DNA of 64,000 nucleotides from Loktanella sp. 3ANDIMAR09 (GCF_001420005.1 NZ_LJAK01000001.1:62001-126000), one strand, 5' to 3'. Positions 55,849 to 64,000 are shown, numbered from the stretch's first letter. Numbers and translations: made by a program. Notes: a model not told the origin generated them from the sequence alone.

Positions 55849-56334
55849 CTAGTTGATCACGAATTCCATGATGAGCAGATCGCGTACCCGATCATCGCCC
55901 ACGACGATCTGAAGGCGCCGCAACATCTGGCTGCGCAAACGGATCAAGGCACCCGGATCCGACAATGCCGCGGCATCAACCGCCCGGAGATAATCGTTCA
56001 AAACGTCGATCATGCGCGGCATCAGGGCTGCTACCTCGCTTTCGGCACCGGGCGCGACCTCGACCTGGGCAGAGAAACGCAAATGCGATTGCATACCGCG
56101 TAGCGAGACGATCATCGGCTCCAGCGGAACGAATGCCACGGGCGGTATCACCTCAGCCGCTTCAACCACCACGGCATCACCTGATTCGGCATCAGCCTCA
56201 GGGGCAAACAGCATCCTGGAAACGCCGAAATAGGCACCGGCCGCCGCCAGCACAGCCAACAAAACCCCTATAAATAGAGGTAGTTTCGACCTTTTCGGCG
56301 TCCCATCCATGTCGGTCGCTGTCGCCTCTGCCAT
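55849..56334 (-). CDS. fliL: Flagellar basal-body-associated protein FliL
   Basis: A 161-residue protein. It has a short cytoplasmic N terminus, one transmembrane helix (LPLFIGVLLAVLAAAGAYFGVSRM), a linker, and a periplasmic FliL domain (FVPLEPMIVSLRGMQSHLRFSAQVEVAPG, then MPRMIDVLNDYLRAVDA and LRSQMLRRLQIVVGDDRVRDLLIMEFVIN). FliL surrounds and stabilises stator units. The ATG at 56334 follows GGAGGATG, and the longer frame to 56415 is not supported. It heads an operon with the small membrane protein, MotE-like gene and perhaps motA. It is divergent from fliF. Confidence 0.93.
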   Translation of the reverse strand: MAEATATDMDGTPKRSKLPLFIGVLLAVLAAAGAYFGVSRMLFAPEADAESGDAVVVEAAEVIPPVAFVPLEPMIVSLRGMQSHLRFSAQVEVAPGAESEVAALMPRMIDVLNDYLRAVDAAALSDPGALIRLRSQMLRRLQIVVGDDRVRDLLIMEFVIN

Positions 56335-56381
56335 GACATCCTCCGGTTTGTCTGATGGGACCAGAAATAAACCGACAAGCC

Positions 56382-56396
56382 CTAACCGATTGTTAA
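56382..56396. promoter_or_regulatory. CtrA-like binding site in the fliL/fliF promoter region
   Basis: CTAACCGATTGTTAA matches TTAA-N7-TTAA at seven of eight defined bases, with exact 7-bp spacing. It lies in the 119-bp spacer between the divergent fliL and fliF genes, and CtrA controls flagellar genes in Caulobacter and Rhodobacterales. This is the best CtrA candidate I found by eye in the window. Confidence 0.5.
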
Positions 56397-56453
56397 GTCT
56401 GTTGCCCCAAACCAAGGGAGCATTGCGGCAGAAGCCCGAGAATCGGAGAGATC

Positions 56454-58010
56454 ATGCAAGGATTGGCATCCGTCTGGACATCGCTTGGCGCATCTCGACG
56501 CCTGATTGCGATCGGGGCGTCCGTTGTCATCTTTCTGGCCGTGCTCCTGCTTGCACGGGGGGCGTCACAACGTGATCTGACGTTGCTTTTCGGCGGCCTT
56601 GAACCCGCTGCGGCAGGCGAGGTGATCACGGCACTGGACCAGCGCGGTGCGGTGTACGAAGTGCGTGGCGGGGCCATCTACGTCCCGCGCACGGACCGTG
56701 ACATGTTGCGGATGTCGCTCGCTGGCGAGGGTCTGCCGCAGATCGGCGTCCAAGGATACGAACTTCTGGACGGCCTGTCCGGGTTCGGCACCACCAGCCA
56801 GATGTTCGACGCGGCCTACTGGCGCGCCAAGGAAGGCGAACTGGCACGGACCATCCTCGCCAACCCCGCGATCCGCGCCGCCCGCGTCCATATCTCAAGC
56901 GCAGGCGACCGCCCTTTTCGACGACCCGAAGCGCCGACAGCGGCTGTGACCGTCACAACCGCCGCAGGCGGTCTTGGAAAACAACAGATCGATGCCCTGC
57001 AATACCTTGTGGCGGCGGCAGTCAGTGGTCTGCAACCAGGCGATGTTGCAATTATCGATGATCGGGGGGGACTCTTGTCCGGGGCCGAGGATCTGTCCGC
57101 CATGACCGCAGGATCCGACAGGGCAGCACTCTTGCGCGCGCGCGCGGAACGCCTGCTGGCCGCCCGCGTGGGGCCCGGAAATGCCGTCGTAGAAGTATCC
57201 GTCGACACTGTGACCGAGGCAGAACAGATCGTCGAACGCACCGTCGATCCCGAATCGCGTATAGCGATCAGCACGGACGTCACCGAAACCGCGTCCACGG
57301 CGCAGGGCACCGCTGCGGGTGCCGTGGGCGTGGCATCGAATGTGCCGGACGGTGCTGCGGGGGGCGACGGCACATCGTCCAACCAGAACAGCGAAACCCG
57401 CGCTCTGACAAATTTCGAGGTGTCGCAGGTCGAACGTCAGATCACCCGCACGCCGGGTGCAGTCCGCCGCCTGACCGTTGCTGTCCTCGTCAACGATCGG
57501 CGCGATCTGGCCGAGGACGGCACGGAGACGCTCATCCCCCGCACGCCAGAGGAATTGGCCGATCTGACCGCACTTGTCTCGTCTGCGATCGGCCTCGATG
57601 AGGCGCGTGGCGATGTGATCACCCTCAGGTCGATGTCGTTCGGCACGTCACCTCCATCAGGCAGCGAGGCAGCGACACCCGGGTTGCTCGCCGGTCCGCT
57701 CAGCCTGATGCGGATCATACAGCTCGCCATTCTTGCTGTCGTTGCGTTGATCCTGGGGCTCTTTGTCGTACGACCGATCCTGACCAATTCCGCGACCGCC
57801 GCGCTGCCTGCACCCGGTGTCGCTGACGTATCCGGGCCATACGGTGGCGAGGTGATCGACAACATGACGAACATGCCGATAGCCGCCCCCACAGCAACCC
57901 AGCCCGTCGATCCGGTCAGCCGACTGCGCGCAATGATCGCCGAACGCGAAAGCGAAACAGTGCAGATCCTGCACGACTGGATGGATTCCAACGACAAGGA
58001 AGCCCGCTGA
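56454..58010 (+). CDS. fliF: Flagellar MS-ring protein FliF
   Basis: A 518-residue protein. The N-terminal transmembrane helix (IAIGASVVIFLAVLLLARG) is followed by a YscJ/FliF domain (TLLFGGLEPAAAGEVITALDQRGAVYEV, LRMSLAGEGLPQIGVQGYELLDG). Then come ALTNFEVSQVERQITRTPGAVRRLTVAVLVNDRR, and a second transmembrane helix (LMRIIQLAILAVVALILGLFVVRPIL, about residues 420-445). The C-terminal tail (TVQILHDWMD) matches the FliG-binding end. It forms the MS ring. It heads the fliF-fliH-like-fliN-fliP operon. Confidence 0.95.
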   Translation: MQGLASVWTSLGASRRLIAIGASVVIFLAVLLLARGASQRDLTLLFGGLEPAAAGEVITALDQRGAVYEVRGGAIYVPRTDRDMLRMSLAGEGLPQIGVQGYELLDGLSGFGTTSQMFDAAYWRAKEGELARTILANPAIRAARVHISSAGDRPFRRPEAPTAAVTVTTAAGGLGKQQIDALQYLVAAAVSGLQPGDVAIIDDRGGLLSGAEDLSAMTAGSDRAALLRARAERLLAARVGPGNAVVEVSVDTVTEAEQIVERTVDPESRIAISTDVTETASTAQGTAAGAVGVASNVPDGAAGGDGTSSNQNSETRALTNFEVSQVERQITRTPGAVRRLTVAVLVNDRRDLAEDGTETLIPRTPEELADLTALVSSAIGLDEARGDVITLRSMSFGTSPPSGSEAATPGLLAGPLSLMRIIQLAILAVVALILGLFVVRPILTNSATAALPAPGVADVSGPYGGEVIDNMTNMPIAAPTATQPVDPVSRLRAMIAERESETVQILHDWMDSNDKEAR

Positions 58011-58011
58011 A

Positions 58012-58572
58012 ATGGGACTTTCGAACCTGTTCGAGGATTTTGCCGATGATGCGCCCGCGGAAGCCCCCCGCGACGAAGACTTGCCCGGCTACGCTGCCGG
58101 CCACCGGGCGGGGCTGGCAGAGGCCGCACGTCATCGTGACGCCATTACGGTCGAGGCTGCTCAGACCATTGCCGATCTGACATTCACTTATGCAGAAGCC
58201 TCCCATCAGGTGCTGTCCGGCCTCCGACCGCTTCTCGCTGTCCTGACGGACCACCTTCTACCGCTCTGCGCCCCGGATGCGCTGCGCCACGACATCCTGA
58301 ATTGTCTTCAGGTGGCGGCTGACCAGATTTCGGAACAGCCCCTGACCCTTCGTCTGCACCCCGATGCGGTCGGGCCTATTGCGTCGGCACTTTCCCCAAC
58401 CCTGGGTGCACGCGTCAAACTGCTGCCCGACGATACCGTGTCGCCGCTGGCAGCACATCTGCACGGCACCCCAGGCGAGACACTCTTTGACAGGCAATCG
58501 CTCATTGAAGCGATCGCCGCTCTGATCGCGCAACTGGACACCCCCGAAACCAAGGAATTCGATCATGGATGA
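58012..58572 (+). CDS. FliH-like export regulator
   Basis: A 186-residue protein in the FliH position, 1 bp after fliF. Its middle part AGHRAGLAEAARHRDAITVEAAQTIADLTFTYAEASHQVLSGLRPLL looks like the FliH coiled coil. Its end, LRLHPDAVGPIASALSPTLGARVKLLPDDTVSPLAAHL, resembles the FliH/YscL C-terminal fold. FliH restrains FliI and brings it to the export gate. It lacks a clear GxxxG run, so homology is weak. Such genes may be mislabelled in databases. Confidence 0.6.
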   Translation: MGLSNLFEDFADDAPAEAPRDEDLPGYAAGHRAGLAEAARHRDAITVEAAQTIADLTFTYAEASHQVLSGLRPLLAVLTDHLLPLCAPDALRHDILNCLQVAADQISEQPLTLRLHPDAVGPIASALSPTLGARVKLLPDDTVSPLAAHLHGTPGETLFDRQSLIEAIAALIAQLDTPETKEFDHG

Positions 58573-58861
58573 ACCCCAAAACACCCAAACCGACGGCGGC
58601 CGCAACGCAGGCCCCCTGCAACAGATTCCGATCGAGGTCACGGTTTCGGTCGGCAAGGCCCGACCCTTGATCAAGGACCTTCTCACGCTTTCACAAAGCG
58701 CGATCCTTCCACTCGACCGCCGGATTGATGACCCGGTCGAACTTTATGTCGGGGACAAACTCATCGCGCGGGGTGAACTTCACGAATTGGACGGGTCTGA
58801 AGCCGGACAACTCGCGGTCCGCCTCACAGAAATTGTCAGCGATGCACGCACTCTTTCCTAA
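58565..58861 (+). CDS. fliN: Flagellar motor switch protein FliN
   Basis: A 98-residue protein with a C-terminal SpoA domain: LQQIPIEVTVSVGKARPLIKDLLTLSQSAILPLDRRIDDPVELYVGDKLIARGELHELDG is typical FliN. It builds the C-ring. It overlaps the FliH-like gene by 8 bp and fliP by 20 bp. fliM and fliG, the other switch genes, are not in this window. Confidence 0.93.
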   Translation: MDEPQNTQTDGGRNAGPLQQIPIEVTVSVGKARPLIKDLLTLSQSAILPLDRRIDDPVELYVGDKLIARGELHELDGSEAGQLAVRLTEIVSDARTLS

Positions 58862-59582
58862 AGCTGTCAGTGTCCTGCCGCTGGTGTTGCTCGTTTGGGG
58901 CATGCCAGCCGAAGCCCAGGAATTGACCCTCGACCTGGGCAGCGATGCATCGCTGGCCACGCGCTCGGTGCAGCTTCTTGTGCTGATCACGGTCCTCAGC
59001 CTTGTGCCGGGGATCGCAATCATGGTGACCTGCTTTCCCTTCATGGTTACCGTACTTGCGATTTTGCGCCAGGCTATCGGACTTCAGCAATCACCACCGA
59101 ACATGTTGATGGTCAGTCTTGCATTGTTCCTCACATACTTCGTCATGGAACCCGTTTTCACCGAAAGCTATGTGCAGGGCATCGCGCCCATGATGGACGG
59201 CACACTCCCCTTGGCGGACGGATTGGCACGCGCGATGGCACCTTTGCAGGACTTCATGCTTGCGCGCGTCGATCCGGACACGCTGTCCGATCTCGGCGCA
59301 TTGCGTCCAGATCTCGATCCTGCCGCTCCTCTGGACCAGGCTCCGCTATCGGTGCTTGTGCCGTCTTTCCTACTCAGCGAAATCGCCCGCGCGTTCCAAG
59401 TTGGCTTTCTGATTTTCCTCCCGTTTCTGATCATCGACCTCGTGGTCGCGGCAGTCCTGATGTCCATGGGAATGATGATGGTGCCGCCCGCGATCGTGTC
59501 GCTCCCGTTCAAATTGGCGTTTTTCGTTGTGGCCGATGGCTGGTCACTCCTCGCGGCAAGCCTTGTGCGGGGATACGGATAG
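58842..59582 (+). CDS. fliP: Flagellar export protein FliP
   Basis: A 246-residue inner-membrane gate protein. It starts with a signal peptide (AVSVLPLVLLVWGMPAEAQ). The conserved FliP core is CFPFMVTVLAILRQAIGLQQSPPNMLMVSLALFLTYFVM. LLSEIARAFQVGFLIFLPFLIIDLVVAAVLMSMGMMMVPPAIVSLPFKLAFFVVADGW follows in the C-terminal half. The ATG at 58842 lies within fliN by 20 bp. The in-frame start at 58725 was rejected. Confidence 0.95.
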   Translation: MHALFPKAVSVLPLVLLVWGMPAEAQELTLDLGSDASLATRSVQLLVLITVLSLVPGIAIMVTCFPFMVTVLAILRQAIGLQQSPPNMLMVSLALFLTYFVMEPVFTESYVQGIAPMMDGTLPLADGLARAMAPLQDFMLARVDPDTLSDLGALRPDLDPAAPLDQAPLSVLVPSFLLSEIARAFQVGFLIFLPFLIIDLVVAAVLMSMGMMMVPPAIVSLPFKLAFFVVADGWSLLAASLVRGYG

Positions 59583-59694
59583 ACACGGCTAGATCGCCAA
59601 TGTCGTTCGACCGGCCGCCCTGATCCACATGTCTCAGCCGCTGTCTTGGCCAAAGCGGTGCGGTGCGGTCACGCTTGGACCCGGCCACGCTGAC

Positions 59695-59778
59695 GAACGA
59701 TGAACGATGAACGATGAACGATGAACGATGAACGATGAACGATGAACGATGAACGATGAACGATGAACGATGAACGAT
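59695..59778. repeat. Perfect 12-copy GAACGAT tandem repeat
   Basis: Twelve perfect copies of the heptamer GAACGAT (84 bp), followed by GAA, lie in the 333-bp spacer (59583-59915) between the convergent genes fliP and flgI. No other gene is supported in the spacer. The unit length is not divisible by three. On the plus strand every frame meets TGA; on the minus strand all three frames stay open and would encode a repeated IVHRSSF peptide. Such arrays change copy number by slippage. No rho-independent terminator was evident around it. Confidence 0.95.
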
Positions 59779-59915
59779 GAAGACCGGCCGACGATCGGTG
59801 CAACATACACATGTTGAATTCCGTGATCCGCCGGCAGCCCTGTGGGGTCGTCGCCCCGCATTTTCCGTCACGATCCACGACCTGCCACTGACCAGCCGAC
59901 AAATTCATTTTCGAT

Positions 59916-61022
59916 TCACTGGACAATGAACTCCGCATGCAGGGCACCGCTGGCCTTGATGCTCTTGAGGATATCGATCATGTCGCGCGGCGAGACGCCC
60001 AGCGCATTCAACCCTGCAACAACCTGGCTAAGTGTCGTGCCTTCTGGCAGCTCTGCCATGTTGATCCCCGGCTCCTCGTCGATACCCACATTGGTGCGCG
60101 GCACGACCACAGTTTCCCCTTCCGAAAATGGATTCGGCTGGGACACGAGCGGGGCCTCCTGCACACGCAATGTCAGATTGCCCTGGCTGACAGCGACCCG
60201 ACTGATTCGCACATCCTCGCCCATGACGATGGTCCCGGATGCCTGGTCCACGACAACGCGCGCGCGACGTTCGGGTGCGACCGTCAGCGCCTCGATCCGG
60301 CCGATCGCGTGTGCCGGCGATGCCATGGATGTCGCTGCGATGTCGAATTCCACAGTGCCTGCGTCCAGCATCCATGCCACCCGTTTTCCGAATGTATGGT
60401 TTATCGCCGATTCGATCCGTGCCGCAGTGGTAAAGTCGGGCGTCCTCAATGCGAGGCGGATTGAGGTCAGGGCCGTGAAATCAAAGGCGACCTCGCGTTC
60501 AACTGTCGCCCCCGACGGTATCAGTCCGGCGGTTGGCACACCTTGCGTCACCCTTGCCCCTTCTCCTTCGGCGGCGACGCCACCGGCGATCACCGTTCCT
60601 TGCGCGACCGCATAGATTTCTCCATCGGCGGCGTTCAGAGGTGTCATGATCAGGGTTCCACCCAACAGGCTCTTGGCGTCGCCGATGGCCGATACGGTCA
60701 CGTCGATCGGACTGCCCGCGCGGGCAAAAGGCGGCAACCGTGCCGTGACAAGGACGGCAGCAACATTTTTGGGTCGAAATTCTTCGCCGGTGACATTTAC
60801 CCCCAGCCGTTCGAGGATATTGACCATGATTTCTTCGGTGAATGGGGCATTGCGCAACCCGTCGCCTGTCCCGTTCAGACCGACGACCAGCCCATACCCG
60901 ACAAGGTCGTTGGTGCGGACGCCATCGAATTCTACCAAGTCCTTCAGCCGAATTTGCGCAGCCGCAGCGGTTTGCATCAAACACGCAAACCCTGTGACAA
61001 GGATCATCAGAAACCGGATCAC
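59916..61022 (-). CDS. flgI: Flagellar P-ring protein FlgI
   Basis: A 368-residue periplasmic protein with a signal peptide (MIRFLMILVTGFACLMQTAAAA). It has the FlgI blocks RIKDL-type start (IRLKDLVEFDGVRTNDLVGYGLVVGLNGTGDGL), NVAAVLVTARLPPFARAGSPIDVTVSAIGDAKSLLGGTLIMTPL, ATVEREVAFDF and LVSQPNPFSEGETVVVPRT. It ends with SLSQVVAGLN-type and ILKSIKASGALHAEFIVQ. It forms the P ring in the peptidoglycan layer. It overlaps flgL by 4 bp. Confidence 0.97.
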   Translation of the reverse strand: MIRFLMILVTGFACLMQTAAAAQIRLKDLVEFDGVRTNDLVGYGLVVGLNGTGDGLRNAPFTEEIMVNILERLGVNVTGEEFRPKNVAAVLVTARLPPFARAGSPIDVTVSAIGDAKSLLGGTLIMTPLNAADGEIYAVAQGTVIAGGVAAEGEGARVTQGVPTAGLIPSGATVEREVAFDFTALTSIRLALRTPDFTTAARIESAINHTFGKRVAWMLDAGTVEFDIAATSMASPAHAIGRIEALTVAPERRARVVVDQASGTIVMGEDVRISRVAVSQGNLTLRVQEAPLVSQPNPFSEGETVVVPRTNVGIDEEPGINMAELPEGTTLSQVVAGLNALGVSPRDMIDILKSIKASGALHAEFIVQ

Positions 61023-62026
61023 AGGTAGGTCGCCAGGCTGAGGCGGGACAGGCGCGCCGTTGCGGTATAGTGCAATTCCAACTGCTGCTGCGCAGTTTGA
61101 AGTGCAGTGGCTGTCTGGAATGGATCAGCCTGCACTATGGTGTTGCGGGCCATCTCAAAGGCCGTTCGCTGCGCTGACTGGTAGGTCACACTGGCGTCCA
61201 GGCGGGCCTGGATCGCGCCGATGTCGCCGGCCAGCGCGATCAGGCCATTGGCCGCCGGCATCAGGTCCGCACCAGCGCGTCGCAGCAAATCCGCCCTGGT
61301 TTCAACGGTCAGACGGTCAGCGATCCGCCCGCCCATGGCAACAGTAGCCACTGCTGCAAGCGTGTCGCGCAATGCCAGATCGTCCGCGCGCCCAGGCACA
61401 GGTATGTTTTCACCGGAATTCACGCTGCGCATCACGGGTGGTCCTGCATCGCCGCCGTAGATGACAGCGCTGTAGCCCGCGACGGGATCCGAAAACCATT
61501 GATCAATCGCTGCAGTAATACCCGCTGGATCGGTCAGCCCCGCGACAACCGTATCGAGTTCTGACAATAGTCTTTCAACGTCAGCAAGTGGCGTGCGATC
61601 CACCGCAGCCCCCGCAAACAAGGACCTGCCACCAACACGTTCGTTGATCTGCGAAATCGCCTGCCCAAGAAGTGCCCGTCCATCGGCCTCCGCCCGGACG
61701 ATTTGCGATTGCGGCGTCGTCGATGTGACCGTCAGCCAGCGCGCGCCCAGCTCGATGGCTGGATTTGCGACCGCCTCCAGCACGGCCTGTTTGCGCGTCA
61801 GTTCAAGGTCGAACGCAGAGGATGCCGCAAGAAAAGCATCAATCGTTTCGATGTCCCCCGACAGTGTCGCCAGTTCAGACGTGCGTCCTGACAGATGCTG
61901 CACCATATCGGCTGGACGACCAGTCGACAGCTCTTGGGCGAGGCGATCGAGGTTCGATTTCAATGTCTGACCATTGCGCAGGCTTTGAAAGGCTTGCGCG
62001 CGATCTCCAATTGACAGTCCGTTCAT
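61019..62026 (-). CDS. flgL: Flagellar hook-associated protein 3 FlgL
   Basis: A 335-residue hook-filament junction protein. The N-terminal flagellin-like helix includes QSLRNGQTLKSNLDRLAQELSTGRPADMVQH. The C-terminal helix includes AFEMARNTIVQADPFQTATALQTAQQQLELHYTATARLSRLSLATYL, the usual FlgL ending. It is exported by the flagellar type III system and follows flgK after 2 bp. Confidence 0.9.
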   Translation of the reverse strand: MNGLSIGDRAQAFQSLRNGQTLKSNLDRLAQELSTGRPADMVQHLSGRTSELATLSGDIETIDAFLAASSAFDLELTRKQAVLEAVANPAIELGARWLTVTSTTPQSQIVRAEADGRALLGQAISQINERVGGRSLFAGAAVDRTPLADVERLLSELDTVVAGLTDPAGITAAIDQWFSDPVAGYSAVIYGGDAGPPVMRSVNSGENIPVPGRADDLALRDTLAAVATVAMGGRIADRLTVETRADLLRRAGADLMPAANGLIALAGDIGAIQARLDASVTYQSAQRTAFEMARNTIVQADPFQTATALQTAQQQLELHYTATARLSRLSLATYL

Positions 62027-62028
62027 CG

Positions 62029-63474
62029 CTAGATCTCCATCAGTCTTTGCATCATGTCCTGGATTGTCTGCATGAGCCGTGCATTGGCGGCGTAGGCTTG
62101 TTCAACCTGCAAAAGGCGTTGAAGTTCAGCGTCGGTATCGACCCCGCCCGCCAATTCGGCGACGCGCAGCGCATCGCGCCGCGCCGTTGCAAAGGTCGTG
62201 GTGCGATCCGCCTGCAGTTGTTGGACGGACAAACCCTCGCCAAAATCAGCCACCAGTCTTGCAGCGGTCACAGGCGTCGTCGTCAGTGACGACAATCGCG
62301 GTGTTTGCATTGCTGTTGCATACCGTAGCAGCTGTGCATTCTGACCGACCGGGGCCGATGTCGTGGCCGCAAGACCGTCGCGCAGCCGCGCAGGGTCCCC
62401 GCCCTGCTGCGGATCCACTGCCGCATTCACTGCAATCCGGCCAGCCAATCCTGTCTCTGCGCCCGCCAGCAGCGGACCGCCCGCGTCCGTCAGCAGTCCT
62501 GCACCACCTGGTCCCAGTGACGGATCAACACCCGTGGCGGCAAAGCGGGCTACAAGATCCGTTGCGACCGCGTCAATGTTGCGCTGTGCGGTCACAAGCG
62601 TTTGATCGCGCAGCATGAACTGCGATGCGATTTCGCCACCGCGCAGGATGCCGACGCCATCTCGTCCGAGGGGGCGTCCGTTGATCGTCAGACCCGAAAG
62701 CGTACCCTCAGACTGCAGCTGATCCTCTGTCAGACCAGGCGTCGGGTCAAAACCGATCGTCGGTGGTTTACCGTCCAAAAGCGGACTGCCCGACAGCGTC
62801 AGCAGCGCGATCTGACCCTGTGACCGGGTCGATTCCTGAACCGGGACCAGGGCGGCAATCCGGTCCACCACAACCTGGCGGTTGTCCATCAGACCAGAGG
62901 CATCGCCACCCGTCAGAACCGTGCGACTGATGTCTGCATTCAGCTTTGCGACCTGTTGCAGCGCGGTATTCAAGTCAGCCACATTCGATGCGATTCGCTG
63001 ATCAGCCCGCCTGCGCTCGGCCGTCACGCCTTCCGACACCGCATTTATCGCACCCGTCAATTCGGACAGCCTGTCGACGACCTGCGACAACCGCGCGACA
63101 GAGGACGGATCGGCCGCTGCGGTCGTCAGCGCAGACTCGACCGCTGACAGGCGCGCGCTGAGGCTGTCAGGCCTGTCAGGCGTCCCGATCCGGTCCATCA
63201 GGCGCGCCAGCGCTTCGACTTGGGTGTCCGCAAACGCGACCTCACCGTCGGCCTGACGCCGGTCGCCCAGCACGATCGGGTCGCTGTACCGCCGGATTCC
63301 ATCAATGCGGACGCCGGCACTGGTGCCGCCGACGGTTTGGGCAGAGGTCAGCAATTCCCGCCGCGCATAACCTTCGGTCTGGGCATTCGCGAGGTTCGCA
63401 GAAATGACCTCGGCACGTCGGGCGTTGGCGTTCAGGCCGGATACCGCGTTATTGAGTGATTGCGAAATGCTCAT
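62029..63474 (-). CDS. flgK: Flagellar hook-associated protein 1 FlgK
   Basis: A 481-residue hook-filament junction protein. It begins with the rod-type motif SQSLNNAVSGLNANARRAEVISANLANAQTEGYARREL; VGGTSAGVRIDGIRRYSDP and VDRLSELTGAINAVSEGVTAERRRADQRIASNVADLNTALQQVAKLNADISR follow. It ends with LAGGVDTDAELQRLLQVEQAYAANARLMQTIQDMMQRLMEI, the classic FlgK tail. It is the first junction gene after flgE, separated by 18 bp. Confidence 0.95.
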   Translation of the reverse strand: MSISQSLNNAVSGLNANARRAEVISANLANAQTEGYARRELLTSAQTVGGTSAGVRIDGIRRYSDPIVLGDRRQADGEVAFADTQVEALARLMDRIGTPDRPDSLSARLSAVESALTTAAADPSSVARLSQVVDRLSELTGAINAVSEGVTAERRRADQRIASNVADLNTALQQVAKLNADISRTVLTGGDASGLMDNRQVVVDRIAALVPVQESTRSQGQIALLTLSGSPLLDGKPPTIGFDPTPGLTEDQLQSEGTLSGLTINGRPLGRDGVGILRGGEIASQFMLRDQTLVTAQRNIDAVATDLVARFAATGVDPSLGPGGAGLLTDAGGPLLAGAETGLAGRIAVNAAVDPQQGGDPARLRDGLAATTSAPVGQNAQLLRYATAMQTPRLSSLTTTPVTAARLVADFGEGLSVQQLQADRTTTFATARRDALRVAELAGGVDTDAELQRLLQVEQAYAANARLMQTIQDMMQRLMEI

Positions 63475-63492
63475 GCCTCATGTCCCGTTTTG

Positions 63493-64000
63493 TCAGCGTT
63501 TGATATTGGTGGTTTCCTGAAGCATCTCATCCACGGTCTGGATGACCTTGGCGTTTGACGAATAGGCCCGTTGGGTCTGGATCAGTTCGGTCAACTCACC
63601 AGCGATATCCACGGTCGATGCCTCACGTGCGAAATTGACGACCTCGCCCGTTGGGCCATCGCCCGCATTCCACAGGAAGAACGCGCCAGATTCGGGGGTG
63701 ACGCGATAGGCCTGCTGATCCAGCGCCTGCAGGCCATTCACGTTCGGCACATCCGCCAGCGGCACCTGATAGAGGATACGATTGATCCCGATATCGAACG
63801 ACGCGCGCACATTGCCGTTTGCGTCAATTTCGATGCCCGTCAGGTTCCCCACCTGTGATCCGTCCTTTTCCGAGACGACCTGTGCAAACCTGTCTGACAG
63901 CTGGGTCATGCCATCACGACTGCCCAGCGCCCCGATATCGAAATCGATGGGCCCACCTGCAACATCCAGCTGGATCATCCCGGTTGCGGGCACATAGCCG
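63493..64000 (-). CDS. flgE: Flagellar hook protein FlgE, C-terminal part
   Basis: About 169 residues of the C-terminal part of FlgE, open to the right edge. It has GIEIDANGNVRASFDIGINRILYQVPLADVPNVNGLQALDQQAYRVTPESG and the end STVDIAGELTELIQTQRAYSSNAKVIQTVDEMLQETTNIKR, the standard hook-protein C terminus. The N-terminal rod-type motif lies beyond the window. The order flgE-flgK-flgL-flgI on one strand is usual. Confidence 0.93.
   Translation of the reverse strand, partial: GYVPATGMIQLDVAGGPIDFDIGALGSRDGMTQLSDRFAQVVSEKDGSQVGNLTGIEIDANGNVRASFDIGINRILYQVPLADVPNVNGLQALDQQAYRVTPESGAFFLWNAGDGPTGEVVNFAREASTVDIAGELTELIQTQRAYSSNAKVIQTVDEMLQETTNIKR

Noticed and set aside
59695-59778. CRISPR array
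   Set aside because: There are no spacers; it is a simple tandem heptamer repeat with no cas genes nearby.
59509-59947. Minus-strand open frames through the heptamer array (IVHRSSF repeats)
   Set aside because: All three frames are open only because the repeat unit lacks stops on that strand; there is no ribosome-binding site or family similarity, and one overlaps fliP.

Overview
The window looks like a chromosomal segment from a marine alphaproteobacterium of the Roseobacter group (Rhodobacteraceae). The evidence is a GC-rich sequence, the rpsT-dnaA-dnaN-recF-gyrB block, mutM divergent from ubiE-ubiB, and a flagellar cluster with the alphaproteobacterial regulators FlaF and FlbT. I saw no tRNA or rRNA gene, CRISPR array, insertion sequence or prophage. 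Species cannot be told from the sequence alone.

Left third (1 to about 22.9 kb): mostly housekeeping genes in short operons. On the minus strand are mutL (cut by the left edge), two M16 peptidases, a short DUF3035-like lipoprotein, lspA, purH, a heparinase II/III-family protein, rsmB and dapB. On the plus strand are an ArsR/AHSA1 pair, rbfA, a phosphodiester glycosidase-like protein, truB, a DUF1643 gene, a haloacetate dehalogenase-like hydrolase, an RTX protein, rpsO and pnp. The usual rpsO-pnp neighbourhood is split by csbD, an alanine/glycine:sodium symporter and a universal stress protein. Two tiny lipoproteins and a multi-TM protein follow pnp. Several small genes are added by hand: an SDHAF4/DUF1674-like gene at 9633 and two lipoproteins at 21023 and 21197.

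Middle (about 22.9 to 35.4 kb): chromosome replication and repair. gyrB, a LysE exporter, a GNAT enzyme, recF, dnaN, dnaA, rpsT, an enoyl-CoA hydratase and mutM are on the minus strand. ubiE and ubiB (ubiquinone synthesis) leave on the plus strand. The dnaA-rpsT spacer carries five GANTC (CcrM) sites in 129 bp. I found no exact TTATCCACA DnaA box by eye, so I do not place oriC.

Right half (35.4 kb to the edge): a flagellar supercluster. It encodes hook and rod parts (flgD, fliK, flgB, flgC, flgF, flgG, fliE, flgE, flgK, flgL), rings (flgA, flgH, flgI, fliF, fliN), the export apparatus (fliI, a FliH-like gene, fliP, fliQ, fliR, flhA, flhB), the motor (motA, two fliL-type genes, a MotE-like protein and two uncharacterised partners), and flagellin with flaF and flbT. 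fliG, fliM, fliJ and motB are not recognisable here. Two features stand out. flhB is frameshifted at a short GC dinucleotide run, which fuses its reading frame to the next gene. A perfect 12-copy GAACGAT heptamer array lies between fliP and flgI. CtrA-like sites in divergent promoters suggest cell-cycle-type control of motility.
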